The notes under the pieces are model-generated. The model was not told where the DNA came from, did not search any database, and worked only from the letters and a program-made list of their open reading frames with translations. The position numbers were made by a program, and so were the translations under genes. 64,000 bases of DNA from an uncultured Flavobacteriales bacterium (GTDB lineage Bacteria > Bacteroidota > Bacteroidia > Flavobacteriales_D > Crocinitomicaceae): assembly GCA_943789205.1 (NCBI GenBank), contig CALSTG010000001.1, forward strand, positions 372,001-436,000, read 5' to 3'. Shown piece by piece: positions 45,260 through 55,623 of this stretch. Every line of letters begins with the position of its first letter. The first letter of the stretch is position 1.

Positions 45260-45907
45260 CTAAGGATTTATACGATAGGATTCCCAAACACCATTTACCT
45301 TATCAAAAACAATTCGATCGTGAAGTCGAGAAGGTCTGCCCTGCCAAAATTCAAATCTATTCGGTAAAATACCATATCCGCCCCAAAATGGAGGTCGTTC
45401 AACATCTCCAGAGAATTTTTTATTTAGTGCCTCTAGTTTATCCTCAAGCTCCTTCCGACTGCTTAAGTGTCGAGATTGGTCTGAAGCCCATGCTCCAATT
45501 TGACTTGACCTTGGACGCGATTGAAAATAAGCGTCACTTTCCTGCGCTGTTATTTTAGACGCAAAACCCTGAATTCTGATTTGACGCTGCAAACCTGGCC
45601 AAAAAAACAGTGCACCAACATTCGGTGAATTTTGAATATCCTTCGCTTTGTCACTTTCGTAGTTGGTATAAAATACAAGCGATCCCTTTGTAAGCTCTTT
45701 CAAATAGACAATGCGACTTGATGGCTGATTTGACGCTTTATTTATCGTCGATAATGCAAATGCATTTGGTTCTGGTTGTTCAGATGAACACGCCTCATCA
45801 AACCATGCCTGAAAGGCTTTAATAGGGTCTTTCTCAAAAGCATCATTCAATGCATTTAATCCAAATTCCTTATGGTCATCACGAAGTCGATCAATATGTT
45901 TACTCAT
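45260..45907 (-). CDS. pdxH: Pyridoxamine/pyridoxine 5'-phosphate oxidase
   Basis: A 215-residue FMN enzyme that produces PLP. Motifs: NAFALSTINK, SRIVYLKEL, FYTNYESDKAKDI, RQIRIQGFA, SRPRSSQIGAWAS and WGGYGILPNRFEFWQGRPSRLHDR. Overlaps DUF4494 by 8 nt. A YggS-type PLP protein lies just beyond the M16 gene. Confidence 0.97.
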   Translation of the reverse strand: MSKHIDRLRDDHKEFGLNALNDAFEKDPIKAFQAWFDEACSSEQPEPNAFALSTINKASNQPSSRIVYLKELTKGSLVFYTNYESDKAKDIQNSPNVGALFFWPGLQRQIRIQGFASKITAQESDAYFQSRPRSSQIGAWASDQSRHLSSRKELEDKLEALNKKFSGDVERPPFWGGYGILPNRFEFWQGRPSRLHDRIVFDKVNGVWESYRINP

Positions 45908-46442
45908 TTGCTTCTAATTCATCAATTGGATTAGATGCTTTCTCTGAGGCAAAATCCTCATTGGGTATCATGCCTTTCATTGGACCTTCCTCTGCCGGTT
46001 CAACTCTTTTTTCATTTTCCTTTGGATAGAAAACCTCAATAATGGGTGACTCAGCAACAGAAATCACTTTATAATCAACCATTAAATTTGACATGTTCTC
46101 CGCAAGATTATCATATGCCTCTTTAACTGTTCCCGCCTCTACAAGCATAAGCTGTGTGATTTTTTTACTTTTACCACCATCTGCATCAGGGCTTTCGTAT
46201 GAAATCTTACATTTATACCAAACATTACTTCCATCAAAAGGAAATATTTCTTGAATATCCGTTCTAGCAATTCCTGTTACTAAAAACTCTCCTCTAATCG
46301 TAGTGCCTAATTCTTCATAAATTCTTGCTTCGGCATCAGTAAAGGTCATACCTGCCAATAAATAGGGCTCTGTAACTCTTTTCAAGGTTCCATTGTCGAG
46401 CTGTTTTGTGTACTTTAATTTAACTGTAAACCAATTGATCAT
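45900..46442 (-). CDS. DUF4494 protein
   Basis: 180 residues from the ATG at 46442 (an upstream in-frame GTG is unlikely). The DUF4494 pattern is visible: WFTVKLKYTKQLDNGTLKRVTEPYL and 'YLLAGMTFTDAEARIYEELG'. The C-terminal tail is acidic and disordered. Function unknown; conserved in Bacteroidota next to pdxH or nucleotide-metabolism genes as I recall. Confidence 0.8.
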   Translation of the reverse strand: MINWFTVKLKYTKQLDNGTLKRVTEPYLLAGMTFTDAEARIYEELGTTIRGEFLVTGIARTDIQEIFPFDGSNVWYKCKISYESPDADGGKSKKITQLMLVEAGTVKEAYDNLAENMSNLMVDYKVISVAESPIIEVFYPKENEKRVEPAEEGPMKGMIPNEDFASEKASNPIDELEANE

Positions 46443-46504
46443 AACTAAAATTTGAGTCCACAAAGATAGTTATGAGAAGGGCCAAAACCTAATAAGCATT
46501 AATA

Positions 46505-46981
46505 TTATTCTCCGGCACTAAAGCCAAACGGCAATAGATCAATAACACTCTTTAAAACTAATGTTCGACTGTCTTGATTGACTATAATAATTCTGACTTT
46601 ATTATTTTGTCGATTTTCTGTTTCTAGCATTACTTGCCTGCATGCACCGCAAGGTGAAAGCATTTTTTTAATTGGTATTAAATTTCCTTTGGCAACGATA
46701 CACATCGTTTGGACGGCTTGCTTAGAATAATTTGCTCCTGCATGAAATAATGCGACACGTTCCGCACACAGACCTGAAGGATAAGCAGAGTTTTCTTGGT
46801 TACTTCCAGTTACAATTGCGTCATTATCCAATTTAACGGCAGTCCCCACTTTAAAATTACTATAAGGCGCATAGGCCGATTCCATAGCTTCAAAAGCACG
46901 CTCCACCAAAACTTGATCTGCGACAGGAAGCTCTTTCCAATTCGAAAGAAGTTCGTAGGAAAAAGAGTGTTCTTGTTTCAT
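46505..46981 (-). CDS. cdd: Cytidine deaminase
   Basis: 158 residues from the ATG at 46981 (an in-frame ATG at 47005 would add eight residues without family support). The zinc ligands are in CAERVALFHAG and PCGACRQVM, and the N-terminal AYAPYSNFKVG is typical. Converts cytidine and deoxycytidine to uridine forms. Confidence 0.95.
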   Translation of the reverse strand: MKQEHSFSYELLSNWKELPVADQVLVERAFEAMESAYAPYSNFKVGTAVKLDNDAIVTGSNQENSAYPSGLCAERVALFHAGANYSKQAVQTMCIVAKGNLIPIKKMLSPCGACRQVMLETENRQNNKVRIIIVNQDSRTLVLKSVIDLLPFGFSAGE

Positions 46982-47062
46982 ATGTTTAAATACGTAATAG
47001 AGCATGCGAAGGTTACACGGGAATTAGGCCTGAGAATAGTGTGTTTAACATTGAATTTTGAT

Positions 47063-47070
47063 TATCTTCG
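47063..47070 (+). promoter_or_regulatory. Possible -7 box for the FKBP operon
   Basis: TATCTTCG, one mismatch to TAnnTTTG, 20 bp upstream of the ATG at 47090. Confidence 0.3.
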
Positions 47071-47089
47071 TGCCTTCAAAATCAAAGGA

Positions 47090-47689
47090 ATGCAAGAATT
47101 AAAAGATAAAGTGAGTTACGCAGTAGGATTGAGTATTGCTGAAAGTTTAAAAAGTCAACAACTAGGTGGATTGGACCTGGATTTGTTAAAAGATGGTATT
47201 CAAGATATTTTCGAGCAAAGAGAACTCAAAATTAACCCTCAAGAAGCAAATGGCTTAATACAATCCTATTTAGAGGAGGCGAATTCTGCAGCCTTCGGAG
47301 AAAATAAAGAAAAAGGTATTGCCTTTTTGGAAGAAAATAAAAACAAAGATGGTGTAAACGTGACGGCTTCAGGACTTCAATATGAAATCATCCAAGACGG
47401 AACGGGAAATAAACCCAGTTCGACGGACAATGTAACTGTTCATTATCACGGAACGCTCATTGACGGCACTGTTTTCGACAGCTCGACTGAAAGAGGTACA
47501 CCAGCAAGTTTTGGTGTAAATCAAGTAATTCCAGGGTGGACTGAGGCACTTCAACTTATGAGTGTTGGAGCAAAGTTCAAGCTTTACATACCTCAGGAAC
47601 TTGCTTATGGTGCAAATCCTCACCCCGGTGGACCAATACAACCATATAGCGCATTAATTTTTGATGTAGAATTGATTGAAGTTAAATGA
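47090..47689 (+). CDS. FKBP-type peptidyl-prolyl isomerase (Mip-like, no signal)
   Basis: 199 residues. N-terminal helical dimerisation part (about 1-75) and a C-terminal FKBP domain with VTVHYHGTLIDGTVFDSS, IPGWTEALQLMSVG and YIPQELAYG. No signal peptide or lipobox, so cytosolic, unlike its neighbour. The ATG at 47090 follows the tail of a longer in-frame extension that has no family support. Overlaps the next gene by 4 nt. Confidence 0.9.
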   Translation: MQELKDKVSYAVGLSIAESLKSQQLGGLDLDLLKDGIQDIFEQRELKINPQEANGLIQSYLEEANSAAFGENKEKGIAFLEENKNKDGVNVTASGLQYEIIQDGTGNKPSSTDNVTVHYHGTLIDGTVFDSSTERGTPASFGVNQVIPGWTEALQLMSVGAKFKLYIPQELAYGANPHPGGPIQPYSALIFDVELIEVK

Positions 47690-48642
47690 GAGGTCTAACT
47701 GTATTATTTTTTGGCCTATTTGTTTTTGGATGCAATGATGACGCAAGGGATTCAAGTCAACCAAAAGGATCAAAAAACTCATCAAACATTGAATATAAAA
47801 AAAGTCAATTAAAACTGTCCTCTGAAAAGGATAGTATATCCTATATTCTCGGCCTTGAAATGTCGAAACCATTCATAACGGATACGGTGTTTTCAAAATT
47901 GAACAAAACACTAATCACAAAAGGTTTTAATGATGACGTTAAAAGCTATTCAGTTGACAGCTGCATGATGATCGTACAATCATACATGTCCTCAATTGAA
48001 CTAAGACAAGACGCAAGCTTTGCAAATCAATGCGCCCAGAGTGTAGGTAGATTAAATAGAAGTGAGATTCAAAAAACTTTTACAGACCTCGAAGCGACTG
48101 AGATTATTGATATGAGTACAGTTCAATTAGGGTTTAATGATGGGCTTTCACTCAAAAATGTATTTAACAATGATACAAACAGTGTTAAAATATTGTTTGC
48201 TTCTTTGAAAACACAAATGGACGAAAAGTATAAAAAATCGATTCAAGCGTATGAAAAAGAAGGCGTTGATTTTTTAAAGAAAAATGAGAATAAAAAAGGA
48301 GTGAAACAAACATTTTCTGGGCTTCAATATAAGGTATTAAAAAAGGGGAATGGTAAAAAGCCTTCTGCCTCATCAAGAGTGAAGGTTCATTACAAAGGAA
48401 CCTTAATTTCGGGAGAAACTTTCGATAGTTCATATGACCGTGGCGTGCCCGCCGAATTTGGACTCAGTCAAGTCATTCCAGGTTGGACAGAAGGGTTACA
48501 ACTGATGTCTGTTGGTTCCAAATTTGAATTTTTCATACCCCAGGAGCTCGCCTACGGTGCAAATCCGCAGCCGGGTGGTATCATAAAACCATATAGTCTT
48601 CTTATATTTGAAGTAGAACTTTTGGAAATACTGAACCCATGA
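47686..48642 (+). CDS. FKBP-type peptidyl-prolyl isomerase lipoprotein
   Basis: 318 residues with a lipobox (VFGC) after a short signal, then a helical region and an FKBP domain highly similar to the neighbour (HYKGTLISGETFDSS, VIPGWTEGLQLMSVGSKF, LAYGANPQPGG). It is an envelope-side paralogue produced by duplication. Overlaps the genes on both sides by 4 nt. Confidence 0.9.
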   Translation: MRGLTVLFFGLFVFGCNDDARDSSQPKGSKNSSNIEYKKSQLKLSSEKDSISYILGLEMSKPFITDTVFSKLNKTLITKGFNDDVKSYSVDSCMMIVQSYMSSIELRQDASFANQCAQSVGRLNRSEIQKTFTDLEATEIIDMSTVQLGFNDGLSLKNVFNNDTNSVKILFASLKTQMDEKYKKSIQAYEKEGVDFLKKNENKKGVKQTFSGLQYKVLKKGNGKKPSASSRVKVHYKGTLISGETFDSSYDRGVPAEFGLSQVIPGWTEGLQLMSVGSKFEFFIPQELAYGANPQPGGIIKPYSLLIFEVELLEILNP

Positions 48643-49787
48643 TAAAACTATTTTCTGCGTTTTCAATAATCGTCATTTTATTTAGCTGTAACGAACAGAT
48701 TGAATTAAGTGGAGATTTTAAAGAAACAGCTATTGTCTATGGACTTTTAGACCATAGTGATTCCATGCATTATGTTAAAATCACTCGAGCTTTTATCGGT
48801 CCTGGAAACGCAGTGGATATAGCACAAATTGAGGACTCAAGCTACTTTAATTCTGTTTACGCTACAATTGAAGAATTAGAAGGTGGAACGGTCACTAGAA
48901 CGTGGGTTTTAAGCGATACCGTTATCGAAAACAAAGACACAAATGGGGTCTTTTTTGCACCTACTCAAAGGGTTTATTACTTTAAAACGCTACCTACCAC
49001 GATTTCTAATTCTGGCGCATTTGGCACCGTACAAACTTCCCCTGATCCTCAACTAAGCTCGTTAAACCCAAATGCACAATATCGATTGAATGCCGATATT
49101 AATGATGGATTGTTTCGGGTTTCAGCAACTACAGATCTTGTGAATGGATTAACTACAAATGCTACTTCACAAAACTTCACCTTTAAGTTTGCCTCGAACC
49201 CGGGTGAATACAAAGCACAAAGTGTTACCATTTCAAATACTGGAAATGCACATGTCGTTAATGCTAAAATTGGAATTAATATTGCCGAATATATTGGAGA
49301 AGACGCCGTGTCACAGACGATAGATTGGACCATTGGGGAAAATGACGTTATGCCAAATTCTTCCATAACTTTCTCTGCACAGGGAGAAACATTTTACAAC
49401 CGCGTAATTGATAATGTAATAAATGATCCGTTAATAGACCAAAGAAACTTTTTAGGTTTTGAAGTGGTCATGACTGGTGGGTCTGAAGATTTGTACAACT
49501 ACATAACAGTAAACCAACCATCCAGCTCATTAGCACAAACAAAACCAACCTACACAAACCTTGAGGTAACTAATGGTTACAGGGTTATAGGTATTTTTTC
49601 TTCGATTCAAACAATAAAAACATTCAGACCGTTTTATGTTTCACCTCAGCAAGCTTTCATTCGTGCAATCGATAAGAAAAGTACCCAAGAGCTATGTGAA
49701 GGTCCTATAACTGGTCTATTGCAATTCTGTTCAAAGCACCCAGCAGATAATGTGGTTGGGAATGAAGAGAGTTTTGCATGTGATTAA
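48639..49787 (+). CDS. Lipoprotein of unknown function
   Basis: 382 residues with a lipobox (LFSCN) at about residue 17. The N-terminal region KETAIVYGLLDHSDSMHYVKITRAF resembles lipoproteins annotated as hypothetical in many Bacteroidota; I know no function. It is beta-rich and has Cys residues only at the end besides the lipid anchor. Third gene of the FKBP operon, starting inside the stop of the second. Confidence 0.7.
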   Translation: MIKLFSAFSIIVILFSCNEQIELSGDFKETAIVYGLLDHSDSMHYVKITRAFIGPGNAVDIAQIEDSSYFNSVYATIEELEGGTVTRTWVLSDTVIENKDTNGVFFAPTQRVYYFKTLPTTISNSGAFGTVQTSPDPQLSSLNPNAQYRLNADINDGLFRVSATTDLVNGLTTNATSQNFTFKFASNPGEYKAQSVTISNTGNAHVVNAKIGINIAEYIGEDAVSQTIDWTIGENDVMPNSSITFSAQGETFYNRVIDNVINDPLIDQRNFLGFEVVMTGGSEDLYNYITVNQPSSSLAQTKPTYTNLEVTNGYRVIGIFSSIQTIKTFRPFYVSPQQAFIRAIDKKSTQELCEGPITGLLQFCSKHPADNVVGNEESFACD

Positions 49788-49805
49788 CAAACAAACGCAT
49801 ATTTA

Positions 49806-52286
49806 ATGTCAAATCGGCGTACACTATTTGCTGATGTGATTTTGCCCGTTCCTATACATAGGGCATTCACTTACCGGATTCCATTCGAAATGAATGATAA
49901 TGTTGCCGTTGGTTTGAGAGTTATTGTTCCTTTTGGAAAAAATAAACTTTACACGGCGATAGTTGTTAATGTTCACGAAAAAGTCCCAAACAATTACCAA
50001 TCAAAGTATATTGAAGCCGTTCTCGATCACGCTCCAATAATAACTAAACAACAACTCCAATTCTGGAAATGGGTAGCTCAATATTACATTGCTGCAATTG
50101 GTGAAGTTATGAATGCAGCGCTACCTGCAAATTTCAAGCTTGGAAGCGAAACGAATATTCAATTACACCCTGAGTTTGATGAAGCAGTTGATACTGTAGA
50201 TAATAGAGGTCAAGAAATTGTAGAGTACCTTGAAACAAAAGGTTCTTGTAATCTCAAGGAGCTGTCGGAATTTCTTTCAATTAAGACCGTACAACCCATC
50301 ATAAAATCGCTCATTGAACAAAAAGTTCTTATTTCAAAGGAGGAAATCAAACAAAGGTACGCTGCAAAGACCGCAATCTGTTACCAGCTAAAAGATGAAT
50401 TTCAGATTGAGCATAATTTAAATATCATTTTAAATGAATTAGAGCAAAATTTAAAAGATGCAAAGCAATTTAATGCACTGATAGAGCTTATAAAAGCAGC
50501 ACACGACGAAGGTGGTTACTATCCAATTGAAAAAAGATTACTCATTGAAAAAGGTGTAAGTGCATCGGCACTATCAACACTCGAAAAGAAAGGTATTTTG
50601 ATTGCAGAACGATTTCAAATTGACCGTATTCATCTCAACAAAGGAACACTCTCGAATTTTAAAGAACTAACTGCGGCACAATCCGAGGCATTAGCTGGGC
50701 TTAAAACCTCCATGAATGAAAACAAAGTTACTTTGCTACATGGTGTTACAGGGTCTGGTAAAACCGAGCTATACGTGCAACTCATCCAAGACCAACTTGA
50801 TTTGGGTAAACAAGTATTATTTCTTTTACCAGAAATAGCATTAACAACACAACTCATTCAGCGATTATCGGCATACTTTGGCGAGAAAATAGGTGTGTAT
50901 CATTCTAAATTTAATCAAAATGAACGTGTAGAAATATGGAATAAAGTACTTAACGATGATCAGCATGAATTTAGAATTATACTCGGTGCGAGATCATCTG
51001 TATTTCTGCCTTTTCAAAATTTAGGATTAATTATTGTTGATGAAGAACATGAAGGCTCATTCAAACAATATGATCCGTCCCCTAGATATAATGGTCGAGA
51101 TGCAGCAATCGTTCTTGGAAGAATGCATGAGGCAAAGGTCATTCTCGGTACGGCAACTCCATCATTAGAAACCTTTACAAATGCGAAGCAAGGAAAATTT
51201 GGTTTAGTAAATCTAAAAGAACGTTACAAGGGTTTATTAATGCCCGAGGTATGTTATGCAGATCTAAAAAGAGAACGCAAGCTCAAAAGTATGCATTCAC
51301 ATTTCTCCAATTATCTATTGGAAGAGATGCGGTCTGTTTTAGAGAAAGGAGAACAAGTCATTCTATTTCAAAATAGACGAGGGTACACACCGCTTTGGTC
51401 ATGTGAAATATGTAATTGGACACCGAAATGCAATCATTGTGATGTTTCATTGACCTATCACAAATCCGCCAATCTGTTAAAATGTCATTATTGTGGTTAT
51501 TCTACGAACCCTGTAGGTTCATGCCCATCATGTGGTAGCAATCGACTGAATATGATTGGATTTGGAACTGAAAAAATAGAGGATGAACTTGGAATTATAT
51601 TTCCCGACCAAGTTATTAAGAGGCTTGATCTCGATACAACACGCTCCAAAAATGCCTATGAAAAAATATTAAATGACTTCGATAAAGGTTTAATAGATAT
51701 TCTTATTGGAACTCAAATGGTTACCAAAGGGTTAGACTTTGATAATGTTTTCTTAGTGGGGATTCTTGATGCTGACATGTTATTAAACAGACCCGACTTT
51801 AGAGCTTATGAACGTTCATATCAGCTGATGTCACAGGTGGCAGGACGAGCAGGACGACAAGGGAAACAGGGGAAAGTTATTGTTCAGACTGGTGATCCGG
51901 ATCATTGGGTGCTTCAGCTTGTGGGTAAGCACGACTATGTTCAATTTTATGATAATGAAATCATAGAAAGGAAAAATTATCATTATCCCCCATTTTATAA
52001 ACTGATTGCAATTACGCTTAAACACGAAAACTTAAATACACTAGATGCAGCAGCAGAAAACCTTGCTGAATTGTTTAAGACTGTATTTAAGGAAAGAGTT
52101 ATTGGCCCTGAGTATCCTATTGTTCAGAAAATCAGAAATAAATTTTTAAAAACAGTAAAAATAAAAATTGAAAAAGACGCTCCAGATCTAAAGGTTAAAC
52201 AGAAAATTAAGGAGCTAATTGATACATTCTACAGTAACACAGACAATAAAAAGGTCCGCGTTGTAATAGATGTCGATCCCCTATAG
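49806..52286 (+). CDS. priA: Primosomal protein N' (replication restart helicase)
   Basis: 826 residues. N-terminal DNA-binding domains (about 1-230), helicase domain with P-loop GVTGSGKTELY and DEEH, two pairs of zinc cysteines (CEICNWTPKCNHC and CHYCGYSTNPVGSCPSC), and the C-terminal GTQMVTKGLDFDNV and QVAGRAGRQG motifs. Complete. Ends 1 nt from the convergent rpoD. Confidence 0.97.
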   Translation: MSNRRTLFADVILPVPIHRAFTYRIPFEMNDNVAVGLRVIVPFGKNKLYTAIVVNVHEKVPNNYQSKYIEAVLDHAPIITKQQLQFWKWVAQYYIAAIGEVMNAALPANFKLGSETNIQLHPEFDEAVDTVDNRGQEIVEYLETKGSCNLKELSEFLSIKTVQPIIKSLIEQKVLISKEEIKQRYAAKTAICYQLKDEFQIEHNLNIILNELEQNLKDAKQFNALIELIKAAHDEGGYYPIEKRLLIEKGVSASALSTLEKKGILIAERFQIDRIHLNKGTLSNFKELTAAQSEALAGLKTSMNENKVTLLHGVTGSGKTELYVQLIQDQLDLGKQVLFLLPEIALTTQLIQRLSAYFGEKIGVYHSKFNQNERVEIWNKVLNDDQHEFRIILGARSSVFLPFQNLGLIIVDEEHEGSFKQYDPSPRYNGRDAAIVLGRMHEAKVILGTATPSLETFTNAKQGKFGLVNLKERYKGLLMPEVCYADLKRERKLKSMHSHFSNYLLEEMRSVLEKGEQVILFQNRRGYTPLWSCEICNWTPKCNHCDVSLTYHKSANLLKCHYCGYSTNPVGSCPSCGSNRLNMIGFGTEKIEDELGIIFPDQVIKRLDLDTTRSKNAYEKILNDFDKGLIDILIGTQMVTKGLDFDNVFLVGILDADMLLNRPDFRAYERSYQLMSQVAGRAGRQGKQGKVIVQTGDPDHWVLQLVGKHDYVQFYDNEIIERKNYHYPPFYKLIAITLKHENLNTLDAAAENLAELFKTVFKERVIGPEYPIVQKIRNKFLKTVKIKIEKDAPDLKVKQKIKELIDTFYSNTDNKKVRVVIDVDPL

Positions 52287-52287
52287 T

Positions 52288-53160
52288 CTATCCTAAATAA
52301 GATTTAAGAATAACATTCTTGGTAGTGTGCTTTAATCGACGAATGGCCTTTTCTTTAATTTGTCTAACACGTTCTCTTGTTAAATCAAAACGGTCACCTA
52401 TTTCTTCCAAAGAAAGTGGCATTTTGCCCTCTAAACCATAGAACATACTCACAACCTGACTCTCACGTGGCGTAAGTGTTTTTAGAGATTGTCGTATATC
52501 ACTTCTTAGTGACTCTAGGACCAAATTTGACTCTGGACTTGGAAGCGAATCTTTACTACCCATTACGTCATACATACTTGACGATGAATCATCCCCCTCA
52601 ACTAGAGGTGCATCCATAGAAATATGTCTTCCGTTCTGAGATAAAGATTGTTTGACCTCTTGCGGCGTACAATCTAAGATTTCTGCCAATTCATCAGCAG
52701 AAGGTGGTCTTTCAAGTTTCTGTTCAAGCTCTGAAAATGCGCGATTTATTTTATTGATGTTACCAATCTTATTTAATGGTAACCTCACAATTCTTGCTTG
52801 TTCGGCTAAGGCCTGAAGGATAGATTGCCTAATCCACCATACGGCATACGAAATAAATTTAAAACCTCTTGTTTCATCAAAACGCTCTGCGGCCTTTATC
52901 AATCCAAGATTCCCTTCATTAATTAAATCAGATAAGGTTAGCCCTTGATTTTGATATTGTTTAGAGACAGAAACAACAAAACGCAAATTGGCCTTGGTCA
53001 AACGTTCTAAAGCTTGACGGTCACCTGTTTTAATTCTCTTCGCTAATTCCACCTCTTCATCTGCAGATATTAAATCTACTCTTCCTATCTCTTGAAGATA
53101 CTTATCTAGTGAGGCTGTCTCACGGTTGGTGACTTGTTTTGCAATTTTTAATTGTCTCAT
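52288..53160 (-). CDS. rpoD: RNA polymerase primary sigma factor RpoD
   Basis: 290 residues, without region 1.1, as usual in Bacteroidota. Region 1.2-2 with [40 protein letters not shown] and [10 protein letters not shown], region 3 and region 4 with [19 protein letters not shown] and [17 protein letters not shown] are present. It should recognise TAnnTTTG promoters such as those listed here. Directly downstream of the Bat operon, with a separate gap of about 118 bp. Confidence 0.96.
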   Translation of the reverse strand: MRQLKIAKQVTNRETASLDKYLQEIGRVDLISADEEVELAKRIKTGDRQALERLTKANLRFVVSVSKQYQNQGLTLSDLINEGNLGLIKAAERFDETRGFKFISYAVWWIRQSILQALAEQARIVRLPLNKIGNINKINRAFSELEQKLERPPSADELAEILDCTPQEVKQSLSQNGRHISMDAPLVEGDDSSSSMYDVMGSKDSLPSPESNLVLESLRSDIRQSLKTLTPRESQVVSMFYGLEGKMPLSLEEIGDRFDLTRERVRQIKEKAIRRLKHTTKNVILKSYLG

Positions 53161-53278
53161 ATGTTATCGCATTTATACCTAAGACGACGAAATCTCGGTA
53201 AGGTTGGATGTTTTTACTATTTTTTTTCAAAAAGGTTCTAAAAAATTCAAAAAAAATGCGTAAACAATTAATTAAAGG

Positions 53279-54958
53279 CTAAGAAATTAATGCTGTGAGC
53301 GTATCTTTAAAATCTCTTTTTAAAGCATTAAAGGGCATATCAGCGATATTATTTCCGAAACGGAATGCGTCTATTGACGAAAAAAGAACCTGAATGTTTT
53401 TAAGGTTTTCTTGGCTTAGGTGATTTTTGAGTAACAAATAAATTTCATTTCTCGAAAGCTTCAAGCTATCCTGAGAAAGTTTGAAAGAACAATAATTAAA
53501 TAAACAATGTTCCATTTTCGCCAAGGATGTTGAAATTTCAAGCTTAGGATCTAAGGCCTCCGAAATACCCAATTTAAGGTCTTGTTTTCTAGGAATTAAA
53601 AATTCTTTTTTCGTTAACGAAGTTTGCTTTTTTCGTTTTCTTTTAATTAAACCAAAAAGAAATAGTGCTGTAAGGCAAAAGACTAAAATATATTCAGTTA
53701 GATTGTTCCAAGGCTCCTTTTGCTTCGATAGCTCCTCTTTATTTAAACCCGTGTTGCGATTCGAAACATTCGCTGTGCTTTCTGAACCATCCTTATTACT
53801 GGTGGAAATGACGAGATTAGAATTTATGCCTATTTCATTGGACTCCAAAGTAACATAAGAATCGGTTACTGGATCAAAGAAAGACACCTTATTGGAAGGT
53901 ATCACAATGGATTGCTCAGTTAAAACCCTAATTGGATAGGTAAAAATAACTGAACCTTTATAGCCTGCTTCACAAAGGGTGAATTTCTTAGTCTTAATTG
54001 GATCAGAATACAGCTCTAACCCATCGGGAAGAATTATTTCAGGAGCAGTAGCGTGCTGGAGGTTACCTACACCATTTATATTCATCGTCAGGGATAATAT
54101 AGCATTTGACTTTGCGAGGGTGTCCGAAATTGATGATGAAACCTCAAATGAACCAACCAATCCTGAAAATCCTGAAGGCTGATTTCGTTTGGGAAGCTCC
54201 AGAACTTCAACAGTATTTGGTTCAGAACGAACGACATAGTTACCATATCCCGACAGTACCATCTCGAATGACGAGATATTCATCGCGCCAATTTCCTGAG
54301 GAAATATAATTTTTTCTTCAAATAACAACTCTAGATATTCCTGGCCGTCAAGCTTTTTAGGCTCCCAGTCAAGCTCTTTTTTTGGCCTATACTTTATAGA
54401 CTCAACCTTTTGATCAATAGAATATGGATTATAATTTCGAATACTTGAAAATTCCTTTTTAGAATAGATCCGTGATTTAACGAAAACAGACTGACCTCTG
54501 TAAATCTTTTCTGCTGAACAATATGTTTCTGCAAAAACAGGAGGTTTTATATTTGAAGGTTTCACATTTCGTTTTTGACTTTCTATGCCTTCATCTATAT
54601 CTCCAACTGACACTTTAAACCTCTTTGATGCGTACTTTTTATTTTTCGCTAAAACATATACGGGGCCCATATTAAAAACCCCTGGAGCCTTAAAAAAGCC
54701 AGATAAGGTCCTGTAATAAACCGTATTGCTTCGACCGTTGATGAATTCTTGACGCATACCACTCATGGTATTCATACCTGACTGAAATGCATCTGGAAAT
54801 TTCAATTCAAAATTACTTCCAATTGACGACGTCATTTGTACAGTAATATATTCACCAACTTTAGGCTGAAGGTTAGAAATTTCGAGTCTAACTTTTTGTC
54901 CTAGAACAAATGAACAGCAACCACAAATAACACTTAATATGTAGAACAATCGAATCAT
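53279..54958 (-). CDS. batD: BatD aerotolerance protein
   Basis: 559 residues starting at the ATG at 54958, which overlaps the BatC stop by one base (TGATG); upstream TTG/GTG codons are not needed. Signal peptide 1 to about 20, several Ig-like beta domains to about residue 390, a transmembrane segment near 425-445, and a cytoplasmic tail. BatD acts with BatA/B/C in oxygen and stress tolerance of the envelope. Its mechanism is not known. Confidence 0.85.
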   Translation of the reverse strand: MIRLFYILSVICGCCSFVLGQKVRLEISNLQPKVGEYITVQMTSSIGSNFELKFPDAFQSGMNTMSGMRQEFINGRSNTVYYRTLSGFFKAPGVFNMGPVYVLAKNKKYASKRFKVSVGDIDEGIESQKRNVKPSNIKPPVFAETYCSAEKIYRGQSVFVKSRIYSKKEFSSIRNYNPYSIDQKVESIKYRPKKELDWEPKKLDGQEYLELLFEEKIIFPQEIGAMNISSFEMVLSGYGNYVVRSEPNTVEVLELPKRNQPSGFSGLVGSFEVSSSISDTLAKSNAILSLTMNINGVGNLQHATAPEIILPDGLELYSDPIKTKKFTLCEAGYKGSVIFTYPIRVLTEQSIVIPSNKVSFFDPVTDSYVTLESNEIGINSNLVISTSNKDGSESTANVSNRNTGLNKEELSKQKEPWNNLTEYILVFCLTALFLFGLIKRKRKKQTSLTKKEFLIPRKQDLKLGISEALDPKLEISTSLAKMEHCLFNYCSFKLSQDSLKLSRNEIYLLLKNHLSQENLKNIQVLFSSIDAFRFGNNIADMPFNALKRDFKDTLTALIS

Positions 54959-55623
54959 CACCAATCTTTGCTCTTTTTTGATGGTTGACCTCTTTTTTCT
55001 TCAATTCTCCTTTTTGTCTCTGCTTCTTTTCTCAATAATTGATTAAGTATTTGTTTCTTTTGTTGCGCTTCAAAAGAATATTCTTTTTCAGGTGATTTAT
55101 TTTTTGAAGCACCCTCTTGTGAGTCTTCTTTATTTGAGTTTGAAGCATCTTTTTTTGCAATTTTCTTATCTTCATCAGCAGATTTTTTCATGCGGAGCGC
55201 TTTAGACAAGTTGGACTTTGTTTCTAAATCAGTTCCATTCAGTTTGATACTTGTTTTATAATATTGAATGGCATCTTCGACCTTACCTGCCTTCAAATAT
55301 GCATTTCCAATATTGTGATAAATTGCTGATTGTTGAATTGGATTTTTAAGGTCCTTAACTACTGCTTGATAATAATTAACTGCATCATCATAAGCCTCGA
55401 CTCTATAGGCCGCTTGCGCGAGTTCAAGATTTAAATTTTCTTTACTCGATTCCGCCTTGAACTTGTCCCCCCCCAAAGCTGCTGCTCTCTTGTAGGTTTG
55501 AAATGACTGTTCAAAATCTTTTGACTTGTATTTTAATTGGGCATCAGAAACAGTATCCAAAAAAGATTGTGCACCTAATTGGGTATTGAATATTAAGCTA
55601 AGAATAGAAAAAAACCATTTCAT
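54958..55623 (-). CDS. batC: BatC TPR protein
   Basis: 221 residues: signal peptide 1-18, three to four TPR motifs (about 25-150; 'AIYHNIGNAYLKAGKVEDAIQYYKTSI'-type), then a Lys/Glu-rich charged tail ending in RRIEEKRGQPSKKSKDW. Overlaps BatB by 4 nt and BatD by 1 nt. Probably a periplasmic scaffold for the Bat complex. Confidence 0.9.
   Translation of the reverse strand: MKWFFSILSLIFNTQLGAQSFLDTVSDAQLKYKSKDFEQSFQTYKRAAALGGDKFKAESSKENLNLELAQAAYRVEAYDDAVNYYQAVVKDLKNPIQQSAIYHNIGNAYLKAGKVEDAIQYYKTSIKLNGTDLETKSNLSKALRMKKSADEDKKIAKKDASNSNKEDSQEGASKNKSPEKEYSFEAQQKKQILNQLLRKEAETKRRIEEKRGQPSKKSKDW

Noticed and set aside
46796..47089. Long N-terminal extension of the first FKBP
   Set aside because: It runs antisense through cdd and its promoter region; the ATG at 47090 begins the family's N-terminal helix.
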